This document shows positions 56,701 to 64,000 of a stretch of 64,000 bases of DNA, piece after piece; within the stretch, counting starts at the first letter, position 1; each line of letters opens with the position of its first letter. The notes below the pieces were generated by a model. That model searched no databases. It had not been told where the DNA came from and saw only the letters and a program-made list of their open reading frames with translations. The stretch is from Gemmata sp. (GTDB lineage Bacteria; Planctomycetota; Planctomycetia; Gemmatales; Gemmataceae). The DNA lies in assembly GCA_022843445.1 (NCBI GenBank), contig JALHNS010000001.1:1-64000 (forward strand), in the 5' to 3' direction. The position numbers and the translations under genes were made by a program.

Positions 56701-58225
56701 GGCCCCGGATGAACGTCGGGATGAGTGCGGGCACCACCGTGACTGAGATGAGCGCGGTGCCGAGAAGCGCGAGCGACTTCGTGAAGGCGAGCGGGTGAAA
56801 AAGCTTCCCCTCGCGCCCGGAGAGCATGAACACCGGCACGAAGGAAAGTAGCATGATGAGGACGGAGAAGAAGATCGGCCGGCCGACCGTGCGCAGCGCC
56901 GGGATGACGGCCTCACGGGTGTCGCCGGTCACCTTCTCGGTGCCGAACTTATCCTTCAGATGGTGTGTGGCGTTCTCCACCATCACGATGGCCTGATCGA
57001 CCAGGATGCCGACGGAGATCGTGATGCCGGCCAGCGACATGATGTTGGCCTGGATGTCCACGACCCCGAACCGGCGCAGGAGCCACATCATCGCGAACGA
57101 GAACAGCACCGAGAGCGGCAGCGTGACGCAGATGACGAAGGCGCTGCGGACGTGCGAGAGGATCAGGATGATGGCGACGACGGCGATGAGCATCTCGTGC
57201 CACATCACCCGCGCGAGCGTGCCGACCGCGCCCTGGATGAGCCGGGTGCGGTCGTAGGCCGGGACGATTTGCACGCCTTCGGGCAGGCCCGGCTGAAGTT
57301 CCTTGATCTTCTCCTTGACGCGCTCGGTGACGCGCAGCGGATTCTCCCCGTGCCGCACCAACACGACTCCCCCGACCACCTCGTTGCCGTCCTTCTCGAA
57401 CACGCCGCGCCGGAACGCCGGCCCCATCTGCACCGTCGCGACCGTCTTGACGTAGACCGGGATTCCACCCACCTCCTTGACCACCGCGTCCTCGATGTCC
57501 TGCCGGCCCTTTACCCACCCAACGCCGCGCACGATGTACTCGGCGTTGTTCTTCTGGATTACCCCACCGGCGGCCGGGAGGTTCGCGCGGCTCACCGCGT
57601 CGAACAACTCGCCGACGGTGACGCCATAGGCCCGCAGGTCTTCGGGCCGCACGTCCACTTGGTACTCGACCGGCGTGCCACCGACGGTCGCGACCTCGGC
57701 GACACCCGCTGCCGCGTTCAGTTGCGGGGCGACGTAGAACTTGTTCAGCGCCCACAGTCGCGCCGGGTCGATGGGGTGATTCTTCGACGGCTCCAGCGTG
57801 TACCAGAACACCTGGCCGAGCGCGGTCGCGTCCGGGCCGAGGTACGGGGTCACGCCCTTCGGCAGGAAGCTCGACGCCTCGGCCAACCGCTCGCTCACCC
57901 GTTGGCGCGCGAAGTAGAGGTTCGTGCGGTCCTCGAAGATGATCGTAATCATCGAGAACCCGAACTCGCTCGAAGACCGCACCGCCTTCACGCCGGCCAA
58001 GCCCTGGAGCCGGCGCGACAGCGGGTAGCTCACCTGGTCCTCGATCTCGCGCGGGCTGCGACCCGTCCAGTCGGTGAAGACGATCACCTGGTTCTCGCCG
58101 AGATCCGGCACCGCATCGACCGGCGTGTCGAGCATCGCATAGACGCCGAACACCGCCAGCGCCGCCGCCAGCACCAGAACGATGAACCGGTTGCGCACCG
58201 AACCTTCGATCACGCGCTCGATCAC
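53786..58225 (-). CDS. heavy-metal RND efflux pump (CusA/CzcA type) with extra domain
   Basis: The start is GTG 58225 (VIERVIEGSVRNRFIVLVLA), overlapping the adaptor stop by four bases (GTGA). The 1479-residue pump is about 400 residues longer than CusA or CzcA. It has the heavy-metal RND core: first membrane helix at about 12-30, TM4-type GILVDQAIVMVENATHH at about 405-421, and end-half helices near 1290-1430. Extra parts are (a) about two added membrane helices at 570-640, and (b) an insertion of about 280 residues, mostly helical, at about 700-980 between the FRPRELWPK and VPGWSNIFTQPIVNRIEMLS regions of the porter domain. Substrate by context: Cu/Ag or other divalent metal. Confidence 0.92.
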   Translation of the reverse strand: MIERVIEGSVRNRFIVLVLAAALAVFGVYAMLDTPVDAVPDLGENQVIVFTDWTGRSPREIEDQVSYPLSRRLQGLAGVKAVRSSSEFGFSMITIIFEDRTNLYFARQRVSERLAEASSFLPKGVTPYLGPDATALGQVFWYTLEPSKNHPIDPARLWALNKFYVAPQLNAAAGVAEVATVGGTPVEYQVDVRPEDLRAYGVTVGELFDAVSRANLPAAGGVIQKNNAEYIVRGVGWVKGRQDIEDAVVKEVGGIPVYVKTVATVQMGPAFRRGVFEKDGNEVVGGVVLVRHGENPLRVTERVKEKIKELQPGLPEGVQIVPAYDRTRLIQGAVGTLARVMWHEMLIAVVAIILILSHVRSAFVICVTLPLSVLFSFAMMWLLRRFGVVDIQANIMSLAGITISVGILVDQAIVMVENATHHLKDKFGTEKVTGDTREAVIPALRTVGRPIFFSVLIMLLSFVPVFMLSGREGKLFHPLAFTKSLALLGTALISVTVVPALIPTFIRGRLRGEEENWIVRSFARVYRPMLTFALDRFNLVMWAFAALLILAAGLFPLQAVVGMGAAEHAWRVMFLATFFLVTGLTVIFTRGLGWQTLSLVTLTLLALWAWHFPKIGVSFMPMLDEGTTLDMPVTVPRVSVTQAADDLKARDALIRSFPEVEGVVGKSGRADTATDPAPLDMVETFVNFRPRELWPKRVIKYADAERQTRRVLAALEERGFVVPADGEDRDSLVNDASQKGLERFDEVMRELALRRYKEFEAELAPALTRLVVTETLRNARTGGHLGEMTDEAAFVESVVAASPDDARRLALSPAEEVVSRVQKRTIDALAKGGLVRDTSAALEVHESRWRLAWSDVREAFGRARPPLAAVTLGALEAERTRLWRERVATVNWELFDRGTEAFTWFALEECVRAAQAKGLLAGAEKGAEAERFATAAFHVRVGKPHDAGAFPVFGELRAELEKPFREAVVFRQRTGGPKGDLVDDEMGRVLQVPGWSNIFTQPIVNRIEMLSTGVRTDIGIKVFGPDLDTITRVCAQIEAAVKPVAGARDVVAAPIMGKGYLEIAIDRQKAARFGVSVEDVQTEIETALGGRVVTYTVEDRERFPVRVRYARAYREDEDAVKRLLVPARTAAETKPGAPATGDPSFRTEPHAGVPEHAAKGKKFIPLTAVADVRITEGPAVIKGENGRLLNYVTLNVRGRDAVGFVDEAKRVVAQKVKLPEGVHVEWAGEFEHQERAARTLRLVFPAVILVIFLVLYLTYRDLADAGLMMLAVPEALAGGAFFLFLFPKILNGWDSPPLDFSVAVWVGFIACFGMATETGIIMLVYLREAIDKRGGLENIRSLDELRAAVVEGAVHRLRPKLLTEGVAIIAIFPMVFATGVGAEVLAPMALPVLGGLLISDEVVDLFLPVRFFWVRRARWLKLEAEGKLNHQRAGAPVEPTETEHASATPIPVGSAEGAGVSDAGDAGGAVPSAHPGGVP

Positions 58226-60276
58226 GGCCGGCCCTCCGGCAGGACCGGGGGCAGTTTCTTGAACGCCTCGATCTTTTTGAGCATCCCCTTTGGATCGGCT
58301 TTCGCCTCGTCCTCGCAACTGGCGCAGCAGAGGAACACCGCAGTGCCGTCGAGCTTGATCTCGACGGGCTTACCCATGAGGCCAAGCGGCTTCTCCTGCA
58401 CCGGGCACAGCCGCTGAGTGACGGCGCGTTTGCGGTCGTCGGGCGCGAGCTTGTCCAGCCCGGCCCGCACCTTCGCCAGCCGCTCGCCGGTCAAGGCGGG
58501 CGTGGCCGGGACCACAGGCGTGGGCGTGGGCGGGTCACCCGGCGGGGGGGCGGTGATCGTCCGGGTCCGCTTCAGTTCCTCGACGCGGTTGAGCATCCCC
58601 GACGGGTCCGCCTCGGCCTCGGAACGACACGCCTCGCAGCAGACGTAGAGCGGCCGGCCGTCGGGTGTCTTCACCTTCACGGGCAAACCCATGACGCCGA
58701 GCCGGTCGCGCTGAACCGGGCACCACGCCTGGGCCTCGGCCAGCTTCCGGTCCGCCGGCGTCAATTTCGCCAGCGCCGCCGCGACCTTCGTGTCCTTGTC
58801 TTCGGGTGTCGTCGGACGTACCACCGTTGGCCCGCCCTTGCCGCCCGAACTGCCGCCGATGTAGGTCGAGCCGAGCGCCGGGTTGAGCCGCGTCTCGGCG
58901 TCGATCAGGAACGACCCGGCGGTCACCACGCGGTCGCCTTCGGCCAGGCCGGACAGCACCGGGTAGTAGGTGCCGCCGTCGCGAGCCGACAGCTTCGCAC
59001 CGAGTTCGACCGCCACGCCGTCGAACGTGTCGGGGAGCGTCTGCCGGTACACGAGCTTCCGCGCCCCGGTGTCGATCACACTGGTTTCCGGCACGGCCAG
59101 CACCTTCCCGTCGCGGGCTTGGAGCCGCGCCCCGGCCGGCGTCTTCGCGAGGAGGTCGTGGTCGAGTTTGAGGGTGACCGTGGCAGTCATGCCGGGACGC
59201 AGTTCGTGGTCCTTGTTCGGCACGGTAAACCGGACTGTGAGGGTGCGAGTCTCGGCGTCAACGTGCGGGAACAGGAACGACAGGGTGCCGGTGAACGGCT
59301 TGCCGGGAAACGCTCGCGTTGTGGCCGCGACCGGCAGGTCGAAGTCGGGCTTGCCGGTCTTGGGGTCGTGACCGCCGGCCGGCAGGAACGCAATGTCGTC
59401 CTCGTAGAGTTGCGCCTGCACCCACACGTTCGCGAGGTCGGCCACGTCGAAGAGCGCCCCGCCCTCCTCGACGTACTGCCCCTCGCGAACGTACTTCTTG
59501 AGGACGTGGCCCTTGATCGGCGAGCGGATCGTGAGGTGCGTGATCGGCTTGCCGGCCTTCACGATCTCCTCCACCTGTGTGTCGTCGATCCCCCACAACT
59601 TGAGCCGGTCGCGGGCGAGCTTTTCCCCGACCGTGTTCTTCGCCTCCCGCGCGTCGAGCAGGTTCTGGACGGTCACCACGAGATCGGGGCTGTAAAGTTC
59701 GGCGAGCGCGTCGCCGGCGTGAACCATCTGCCCGGTCTGGTTGACGTGGAGCGTGTCGATCCGCCCCTTCACGCGCGCGGACACGGCCTTCAGCGTCCGT
59801 TCGTCGAACTCGACCGTGCCCACCGTCGTGATCTGTCGTGTGAGGGTGAGGTACTCGACGGGTGCCGTCCTCACCCCGGCGAGTGTGATCCGGTAAGGGG
59901 ACAATTGCACCCGCGCGACCGTGCCGGCCGGGAGCGCCTCGCCGCCCCCAACATCGCCCTTCTTGCGCTTGGAAAGAGGCATGAAACAGATCGGGCACTT
60001 TTCTTTTTTGTTGTCGCGCACCACGGTCGGGTGCATGGGACAGAAGTATTCGTGGTCCGGGTCGGTCGCGTCCGCCCCGGCGGCGGGCCGAACGTACTTC
60101 TCGTACCGGGCCACGAGGTCGTCCCACTTCACGATCAACACGCCGATAGCGCCTAGGATGAACAGGAAGCGCAGCCGGGCCAGTGGCACGAGGACGGCCA
60201 GACGAAAGGCGCGGTAGAAGTGGCCGGAGTCGGGCGCGGCCGAAGACGGCGCGCTCGGTGGCGTGGGTGCAGACAC
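58222..60276 (-). CDS. RND periplasmic adaptor (CusB-like) with tandem metal-binding C-terminus
   Basis: The start is taken as GTG 60276 (VSAPTPPSAPSSAAPDSGHF) with GGGGAGG upstream; the frame extends 25 codons further without support. The 684-residue protein has a membrane anchor (about 30-50), a heavy-metal finger (about 78-106, CPMHPTVVRDNKKEKCPICF), the adaptor body with the barrel and hairpin (about 120-480), and two copies of a Cys-rich domain (about 525-585, CPVQRDRLGVMG then YVCCEACRSEAEADP; and about 625-680, CPVQEKPLGLMG then FLCCASCEDEAKADP). These are absent from CusB. They could pass metal to the pump. Confidence 0.9.
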   Translation of the reverse strand: MSAPTPPSAPSSAAPDSGHFYRAFRLAVLVPLARLRFLFILGAIGVLIVKWDDLVARYEKYVRPAAGADATDPDHEYFCPMHPTVVRDNKKEKCPICFMPLSKRKKGDVGGGEALPAGTVARVQLSPYRITLAGVRTAPVEYLTLTRQITTVGTVEFDERTLKAVSARVKGRIDTLHVNQTGQMVHAGDALAELYSPDLVVTVQNLLDAREAKNTVGEKLARDRLKLWGIDDTQVEEIVKAGKPITHLTIRSPIKGHVLKKYVREGQYVEEGGALFDVADLANVWVQAQLYEDDIAFLPAGGHDPKTGKPDFDLPVAATTRAFPGKPFTGTLSFLFPHVDAETRTLTVRFTVPNKDHELRPGMTATVTLKLDHDLLAKTPAGARLQARDGKVLAVPETSVIDTGARKLVYRQTLPDTFDGVAVELGAKLSARDGGTYYPVLSGLAEGDRVVTAGSFLIDAETRLNPALGSTYIGGSSGGKGGPTVVRPTTPEDKDTKVAAALAKLTPADRKLAEAQAWCPVQRDRLGVMGLPVKVKTPDGRPLYVCCEACRSEAEADPSGMLNRVEELKRTRTITAPPPGDPPTPTPVVPATPALTGERLAKVRAGLDKLAPDDRKRAVTQRLCPVQEKPLGLMGKPVEIKLDGTAVFLCCASCEDEAKADPKGMLKKIEAFKKLPPVLPEGRP

Positions 60277-60390
60277 GGACGGTCCTCCCCTAGTCGGGGT
60301 CAGGTCGCGAATCGGTTCCGGGTGCGTGGCGAGACGACGGGGCGCGGGCATGCAAGTGCCGCACTCACGGGAGACGGGCGCGCAGGGATG

Positions 60391-60930
60391 CTAACAGGTG
60401 AGACGCGAGAGGGAGATGACAAGGTTGGTCGGCGGAATGGACGAGATCAAACGCACGGCCAGCGATGTGGCCGTGGGAGGCTCCGCCATCAGGACGACCG
60501 GAATCGGCGAAACGGCGGCAGGCCCGTCGAGGTCGGGGGTAACCGGCGCGGTGATCGGGGAGGCAGGAGCCGGGGGGACGCTTTGAGTTTCACAATCGCA
60601 CCGCAGGCAGTGGCAGCCAGGTGAGTCGGCCGGAGTCGGTGCGGGTGAGGGTTTTCCGGGCTTGCTGGCCGGAGGAACCTTGTCGTCGCAGCAGGACACC
60701 TTCGCGCTTGAGGTCGAGGCCGGTGAGCAGCAGGACCGCTTCTTGGCACCCGGCTGGCAGCACGACTTCGCGGCTGGCGTTGGGATCGAGACACGCTCCG
60801 ACTGCGGGGCCGAAGGGGGCTTGGCTGGTGCGGCACAAGCGCAGGCGTGGGCGGGCGCGACCGCCCCAATCACGGTCGAAACCGTGAGCAGGAGGCAGAC
60901 GAACGACCGAACTCGCCACAGGGTCGGCAT
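60391..60930 (-). CDS. Cys-rich secreted protein
   Basis: The 179-residue protein starts MPTLWRVRSFVCLLLTVSTV with a signal peptide ending near HACACA. The mature part is Pro/Ala-rich with Cys pairs (AKSCCQPGAKKRSCCSP, SCCDD, CHCLRCDCE), presumably a metal-binding or storage peptide. The end is hydrophobic. It is the first gene of the minus-strand metal run, 115 bases before the adaptor start. It was not matched to a known family. Confidence 0.75.
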   Translation of the reverse strand: MPTLWRVRSFVCLLLTVSTVIGAVAPAHACACAAPAKPPSAPQSERVSIPTPAAKSCCQPGAKKRSCCSPASTSSAKVSCCDDKVPPASKPGKPSPAPTPADSPGCHCLRCDCETQSVPPAPASPITAPVTPDLDGPAAVSPIPVVLMAEPPTATSLAVRLISSIPPTNLVISLSRLTC

Positions 60931-60937
60931 AAGGGCA

Positions 60938-60965
60938 TCCTATACCCGGCCGTTCATCGCGGTCA
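60938..60965 (-). promoter_or_regulatory. sigma70-like promoter of the Cys-rich gene, near-leaderless
   Basis: Minus strand: TTGACC (60965-60960), 16-base spacer, TATAGG (60943-60938). The expected transcript start, 6-7 bases past the -10, falls at about 60931, next to the ATG at 60930. So the mRNA would be nearly leaderless. Confidence 0.6.
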
Positions 60966-61112
60966 ATTCGATTCACGAACCGAACGAACAAGAACCCCGG
61001 AGTGGGGTACAGGGCGACCGAGGACGAGGTACTGAATCGCAGGGCGTTTCACCTTTCCGGTGGTGTACTGACCCTGTGAACGCTCTCGACAAGGAACATA
61101 CTCAACGGTAGA

Positions 61113-61625
61113 ATGCCGCGTGCTGGTACTTCTCGCGGGGCTTGCGTGATCCGAATTGCCGCGACGATCTTGGTTGCCGTCCAAGCGCTGCTGCCGCCCG
61201 GCATGTGCTGGTGCCAGTTCATTCCCTGCGTTTCAGTGGCGTCGCCCTCCACACAAGAACCCGCGCCGGCTCCCTCGCCATCGGCCACCGCTCACGCCGA
61301 TGAGTCTTGCTGCTCCTGCCCTGCCTGTCGCACGGCTGTTCCTGTCGCCCCCGCCCCGTCAGACGAGCAATCGGATCGCCAAGCCCCCGACGAACACTCA
61401 CTCCCAACTCCGACCTCGCCCTGTTCGGGTTGTCCGGTCGTGTCCGCCGGGCCTCTAGCGAGGGTCGTGATCCTGCATGCCCCAGAGCAAATTCCGCTCG
61501 AAACCGTGTTCCAATTCGTCGTTACGACCATCGAAGCGACTTCGCCCCGTCCCTGCCGGCCAACTTTTCTCGCGACCCTGGCCGCACCGCCTCTCTTCGT
61601 CCGCCACTGCGCCCTTCTGATCTAG
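61113..61625 (+). CDS. Cys-rich secreted protein, plus-strand counterpart
   Basis: The 170-residue protein has either ATG 61113 or GTG 61146 as start; a signal peptide IRIAATILVAVQALLPPG follows both. The mature part has CWCQFIPC, SCCSCPAC and CSGCPV clusters, then a long region without Cys. It resembles the protein at 60391 in build, though not in detail, and is divergent from it. It is the first gene of the plus-strand RND cluster. Confidence 0.7.
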   Translation: MPRAGTSRGACVIRIAATILVAVQALLPPGMCWCQFIPCVSVASPSTQEPAPAPSPSATAHADESCCSCPACRTAVPVAPAPSDEQSDRQAPDEHSLPTPTSPCSGCPVVSAGPLARVVILHAPEQIPLETVFQFVVTTIEATSPRPCRPTFLATLAAPPLFVRHCALLI

Positions 61626-61766
61626 CCATCCTCGTTGCGCCGGTTCCGGCGTGTATCCCTTCTGGTTCTTCGCTTTTTGGTTCACGCCGCACTTGCGGTC
61701 GTTGACCGACGCGCGGAACTTCCGGCGCACCGTCCCCGTTTCGACACCGAACTGCGAGATGAGGCG

Positions 61767-63191
61767 ATGAACGACAACGCGGCTCCCGCGATTCACAACA
61801 GGGCCGTTCCCCGAACCGAACAGCCTGCAACCGGGTTCGTCGCCTGGCTTCGGCGGACAGTGCCATTTGTCTTGGTTGCGGCCGGGTTGGTCGGGATCGC
61901 GCTGTGGGGTCATCGAACCGGCTGGACTTTCACTCAGGTGCCCCGGCAAACCGAGCCAACCGCAGGAGACGGCGAACTCGCACGGGTGCGGGTCGGGGCC
62001 ACACTCCCGCACCGGCCGGACATCCCGTCGGCGCTCCGGCGCGAGGTAACGATTGAGTTCGAGTCTGCCGGTGCGGTTGACGCGGTTGGGATCGGAATCG
62101 CACCGGCGTGGCCTGGGCCAATCGCGGAGATGGTCGAAGCCCCTGGTGAAGTCGGATTCGACCCCGCCCTCGTTGCACGAGTTGGCCCGCGCGCGGCGGG
62201 GACGGTGTGGCGTGTGACGAAGAAGGTCGGTGATCCCGTGGTAACGGGTGAAGTGTTAGCCCTCGTTGATGCGGCCGACGCGGGGAAAGCAAAGAGCGAT
62301 TTCCAGCAGGCGCTCACACAGGTTCGGCTGCGGGAGAAGACACTGGCCGGTCGCCGTGCCGCCTCGAAGGTGGTGTCTGCTCAGAGCGTGCGCGAGGCTG
62401 AGGCCGACCTCGCAGAGGCCGAAACGCGACTCCAGGCCGCGACCCAGGCGCTCGCCAACCTCGACCTCATGGTCAATCCGGCCGACTACCGCGACCTTCC
62501 GCTCGAAGACGTGATCGGCCGGATGCGGCTGGTCGGCGTGCCACCAAACACGCCGAACCTTGACCTGAATGCGGCGACCGCCAACTTGGTTCCTGTTCGT
62601 GCCCCATTCGCCGGCGTGCTTCTGTCTGCCGACACCGTGGCCGGTGAGGTGACGGAACCCGGTCGTCCGATGTTCGTCGTCGCCGATCCGCGCCGAGTGT
62701 GGGTCACCTTTCATGTTGGCGCAGGCGGTGCGGCGCGCGTCGCCGTCGGGCAACCTGTCCGGTTCCACACCGACGGATCGGCCGAGGAATTTGGTGGGAA
62801 GGTGGAGTGGGTCGGGCGCGCAGCGGACGAGGCGACGCGCACGGTGCCGGTCCGGGCCGCGTTGCCTAACGACACCGGCAGGCTGCGTGCGGGAACGCTC
62901 GGCCAGGGGCGCATAGTGCTGCGGCAAGAGGCGAAGGCCATCTTGGTTCCGCACGACGCGGTACAGACGTTCCGGGGCTACCCTGTCGTGTTCGTGCGGA
63001 ACCCCGACTACCTGAAACCGGGTGGCCCGAAGTCGTTCCGCGCGCGGCCGGTGCTGGTCGGCGCGAAGGACGCCGAGAACATCGAGATCATCGCCGGCCT
63101 TGCGGCCGACGAGGTGGTGGCGACGAGAGGCAGCGGGCTACTCCTCAACGAACTGACACGCGGTATCGACGGCGTCGGTGCGGGTCACTGA
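61767..63191 (+). CDS. RND efflux periplasmic adaptor (CzcB-like)
   Basis: The start ATG 61767 (MNDNAAPAIHNRAVPRTEQP) is preferred to the frame start at 61635. The 474-residue protein has a membrane anchor (about 32-50, VPFVLVAAGLVGIALWG), lipoyl-like half (about 150-200, VTGEVLALVDAADAGKAKSD), coiled-coil hairpin (about 200-260) and beta-barrel domains with VRAPFAGVLLSADTVAGEVT and VWVTFHVGAGG. In a tripartite pump it joins the RND protein to the outer-membrane channel. The next gene, 34 bases on, is a second adaptor with the same motifs. Confidence 0.88.
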   Translation: MNDNAAPAIHNRAVPRTEQPATGFVAWLRRTVPFVLVAAGLVGIALWGHRTGWTFTQVPRQTEPTAGDGELARVRVGATLPHRPDIPSALRREVTIEFESAGAVDAVGIGIAPAWPGPIAEMVEAPGEVGFDPALVARVGPRAAGTVWRVTKKVGDPVVTGEVLALVDAADAGKAKSDFQQALTQVRLREKTLAGRRAASKVVSAQSVREAEADLAEAETRLQAATQALANLDLMVNPADYRDLPLEDVIGRMRLVGVPPNTPNLDLNAATANLVPVRAPFAGVLLSADTVAGEVTEPGRPMFVVADPRRVWVTFHVGAGGAARVAVGQPVRFHTDGSAEEFGGKVEWVGRAADEATRTVPVRAALPNDTGRLRAGTLGQGRIVLRQEAKAILVPHDAVQTFRGYPVVFVRNPDYLKPGGPKSFRARPVLVGAKDAENIEIIAGLAADEVVATRGSGLLLNELTRGIDGVGAGH

Positions 63192-63225
63192 CCACCTCAC
63201 CAATCACACGCATGAAGGGCAAGCC

Positions 63226-64000
63226 ATGAGCGATATACAACTCGCGGACGAAACAACCGCGATCACGATGACTACGCCTGCATCAACCGGGTCACGCGCC
63301 CGCCGCGTGGCGGTTCAGTTCTGGCGTCTCGTCCCTGCGGTCCTTGCGCTCGCGGGACTGGCCGGAGTTCTCTTCGCGGGCCAGGCGAGTGGATGGAAGG
63401 TGCCGAAAGCGTCTGCCCTCCGGGGTGAGGAACGGCGCGACGCTGCCGACTGGTGCGCGGAACACGGAGTGCCGGAATCGGTCTGCGTCGAGTGCGACCG
63501 CACCCTGCTCGCGCGCCCGCCGCGCACGGGGTGGTGCGCGGAGTTCGGCGTTCACGACTGCCCGTTCTGCGACCCGGCCGTGGTTCAGACTTCAACTCCG
63601 GCCAGTTTCGGACCCGCTGATCTGGATCGCGCCCGGCGAACGCTGGCGTTCGCGCCGCGCGCACCCAACGGGAAGAAGTGCAAACTGCACGAGCGACGAA
63701 TCCAACTCGCCTCTGAAGAGGTTGTCACCCGGTTGAACATCGGCGTCGAACCGGTCGGCACCGCACCCGTCGTCGAGGGTATCGCCGCCCCCGGCGAGAT
63801 CGGGTACGACCCGACGCGGCTGGTACGGCTGTCGGCGCGGCTACCAGGGGTGGTCCGGCACGTCGAGAGACAGGTGGGCGACCGGGTGAAGGCCGGTGAG
63901 GTACTCGCGCTGGTTGAGGCCGCCGAAGTCGGGAAGGCGAAGGCCGAGTTCCAACAGGCGTTGGCCGTAGTCGAGTTGCGGGCGCAGACACTCGCCCAGA
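63226..64000 (+). CDS. second RND adaptor, Cys-rich N-terminus, cut by window end
   Basis: The start is ATG 63226 (MSDIQLADETTAITMTTPAS). A membrane anchor (about 33-50, LVPAVLALAGLAGVLFAG) is followed by a Cys-rich region (about 82-125, CAEHGVPESVCVECD, then CAEFGVHDCPFCDP) and an adaptor lipoyl-like region VGDRVKAGEVLALVEAAEVG. The Cys-rich part resembles planctomycete RND adaptors with metal-binding segments. The frame is open at 64000, so the C-terminal half is not seen. It forms an operon with the previous adaptor. Confidence 0.85.
   Translation, partial: MSDIQLADETTAITMTTPASTGSRARRVAVQFWRLVPAVLALAGLAGVLFAGQASGWKVPKASALRGEERRDAADWCAEHGVPESVCVECDRTLLARPPRTGWCAEFGVHDCPFCDPAVVQTSTPASFGPADLDRARRTLAFAPRAPNGKKCKLHERRIQLASEEVVTRLNIGVEPVGTAPVVEGIAAPGEIGYDPTRLVRLSARLPGVVRHVERQVGDRVKAGEVLALVEAAEVGKAKAEFQQALAVVELRAQTLAQ

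Larger units (their letters stand above)
26782..64000. mobile_element. second integrated element (at tRNA-Gly), right end not seen
   Basis: It begins at the tRNA-Gly(CCC) 3'-half remnant with a tyrosine recombinase facing inwards. Everything to the right (unknown genes, remnants, iteron module, metal-resistance genes) could be its cargo. No complete tRNA-Gly(CCC) or second copy of the attachment core was found up to 64000, so the end is either beyond the window or lost. Several elements may be nested here. Confidence 0.4.

Noticed and set aside
56960-58417. 485-codon plus-strand frame inside the RND pump gene
   Set aside because: Antisense shadow rich in His/Asp/Arg; the RND pump has all expected motifs on the other strand.

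Overview
The window is GC-rich bacterial DNA from a planctomycete, most probably a relative of Gemmata. The main reasons are two DUF1549/DUF1553 cytochrome-like proteins paired with DUF1501 proteins, a short protein of the family that is heavily duplicated in Gemmata, an ECF sigma factor overlapping a Ser/Thr kinase gene, GYF_2-domain proteins, and a tmRNA whose tag reads AEPQFSLAA. This assignment comes from gene families recognised by eye; no search was run.

Layout. (1) 1-11.3 kb is accessory DNA. It holds the end of an insertion sequence that cuts a beta-class adenine methyltransferase, then a DUF4391 gene and a large SNF2-like helicase (a type III-like restriction or defence cassette), then a replication/integration cassette (unknown protein, excisionase-like HTH, CHC2/Toprim/DUF3987 primase-helicase, tyrosine integrase). 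The integrase reading frame runs into the 3' end of ssrA (tmRNA, 11289-11687, minus strand), which is very probably the attachment site. (2) 11.7-26.7 kb looks like resident chromosome: a membrane Ser/Thr kinase, a DUF3500 protein, and two DUF1549/1553 + DUF1501 modules with a third DUF1501 gene and a PPC-like secreted protein, separated by palindromic intergenic repeats. (3) At 26.73-26.78 kb lies a 3'-half fragment of tRNA-Gly(CCC), followed at once by a second, divergent tyrosine recombinase. This is one end of a second integrated element running rightwards; no intact tRNA-Gly copy was found in the window, so its far end should lie beyond 64 kb or the element has been rearranged.

(4) 28.4-46 kb is a patchwork of small unknown genes and gene remnants. 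It includes a sigma-factor/kinase pair, two GYF_2 proteins, an XRE regulator, a winged-helix protein preceded by four iteron-like repeats spaced by about two helical turns, an AAA+ ATPase fragment, a frameshifted small gene, and a compact three-gene operon ending in a predicted PD-(D/E)XK nuclease. (5) 46.5-64 kb is a heavy-metal (probably copper/silver-type) resistance island. Most of it reads on the minus strand: Cys-rich secreted protein, RND adaptor, very long RND pump, DUF6370 protein, MerR regulator, copper P-type ATPase behind a textbook MerR operator, tandem HMA protein, and a dihaem-type lipoprotein. A TolC-like lipoprotein converges on these, and a second RND adaptor pair on the plus strand runs off the end.

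How the parts may act together (inference): the metal genes form a trans-envelope export system under MerR control, carried as cargo of the tRNA-Gly element. The helicase/DUF4391/methyltransferase genes are defence cargo of the ssrA element, now disabled or altered by the insertion sequence. The most attractive leads for undescribed biology are the iteron/winged-helix module, the nuclease operon at 41.6-43.1 kb, the oversized RND pump with its extra porter domain and membrane helices, and the integrase-tmRNA overlap.
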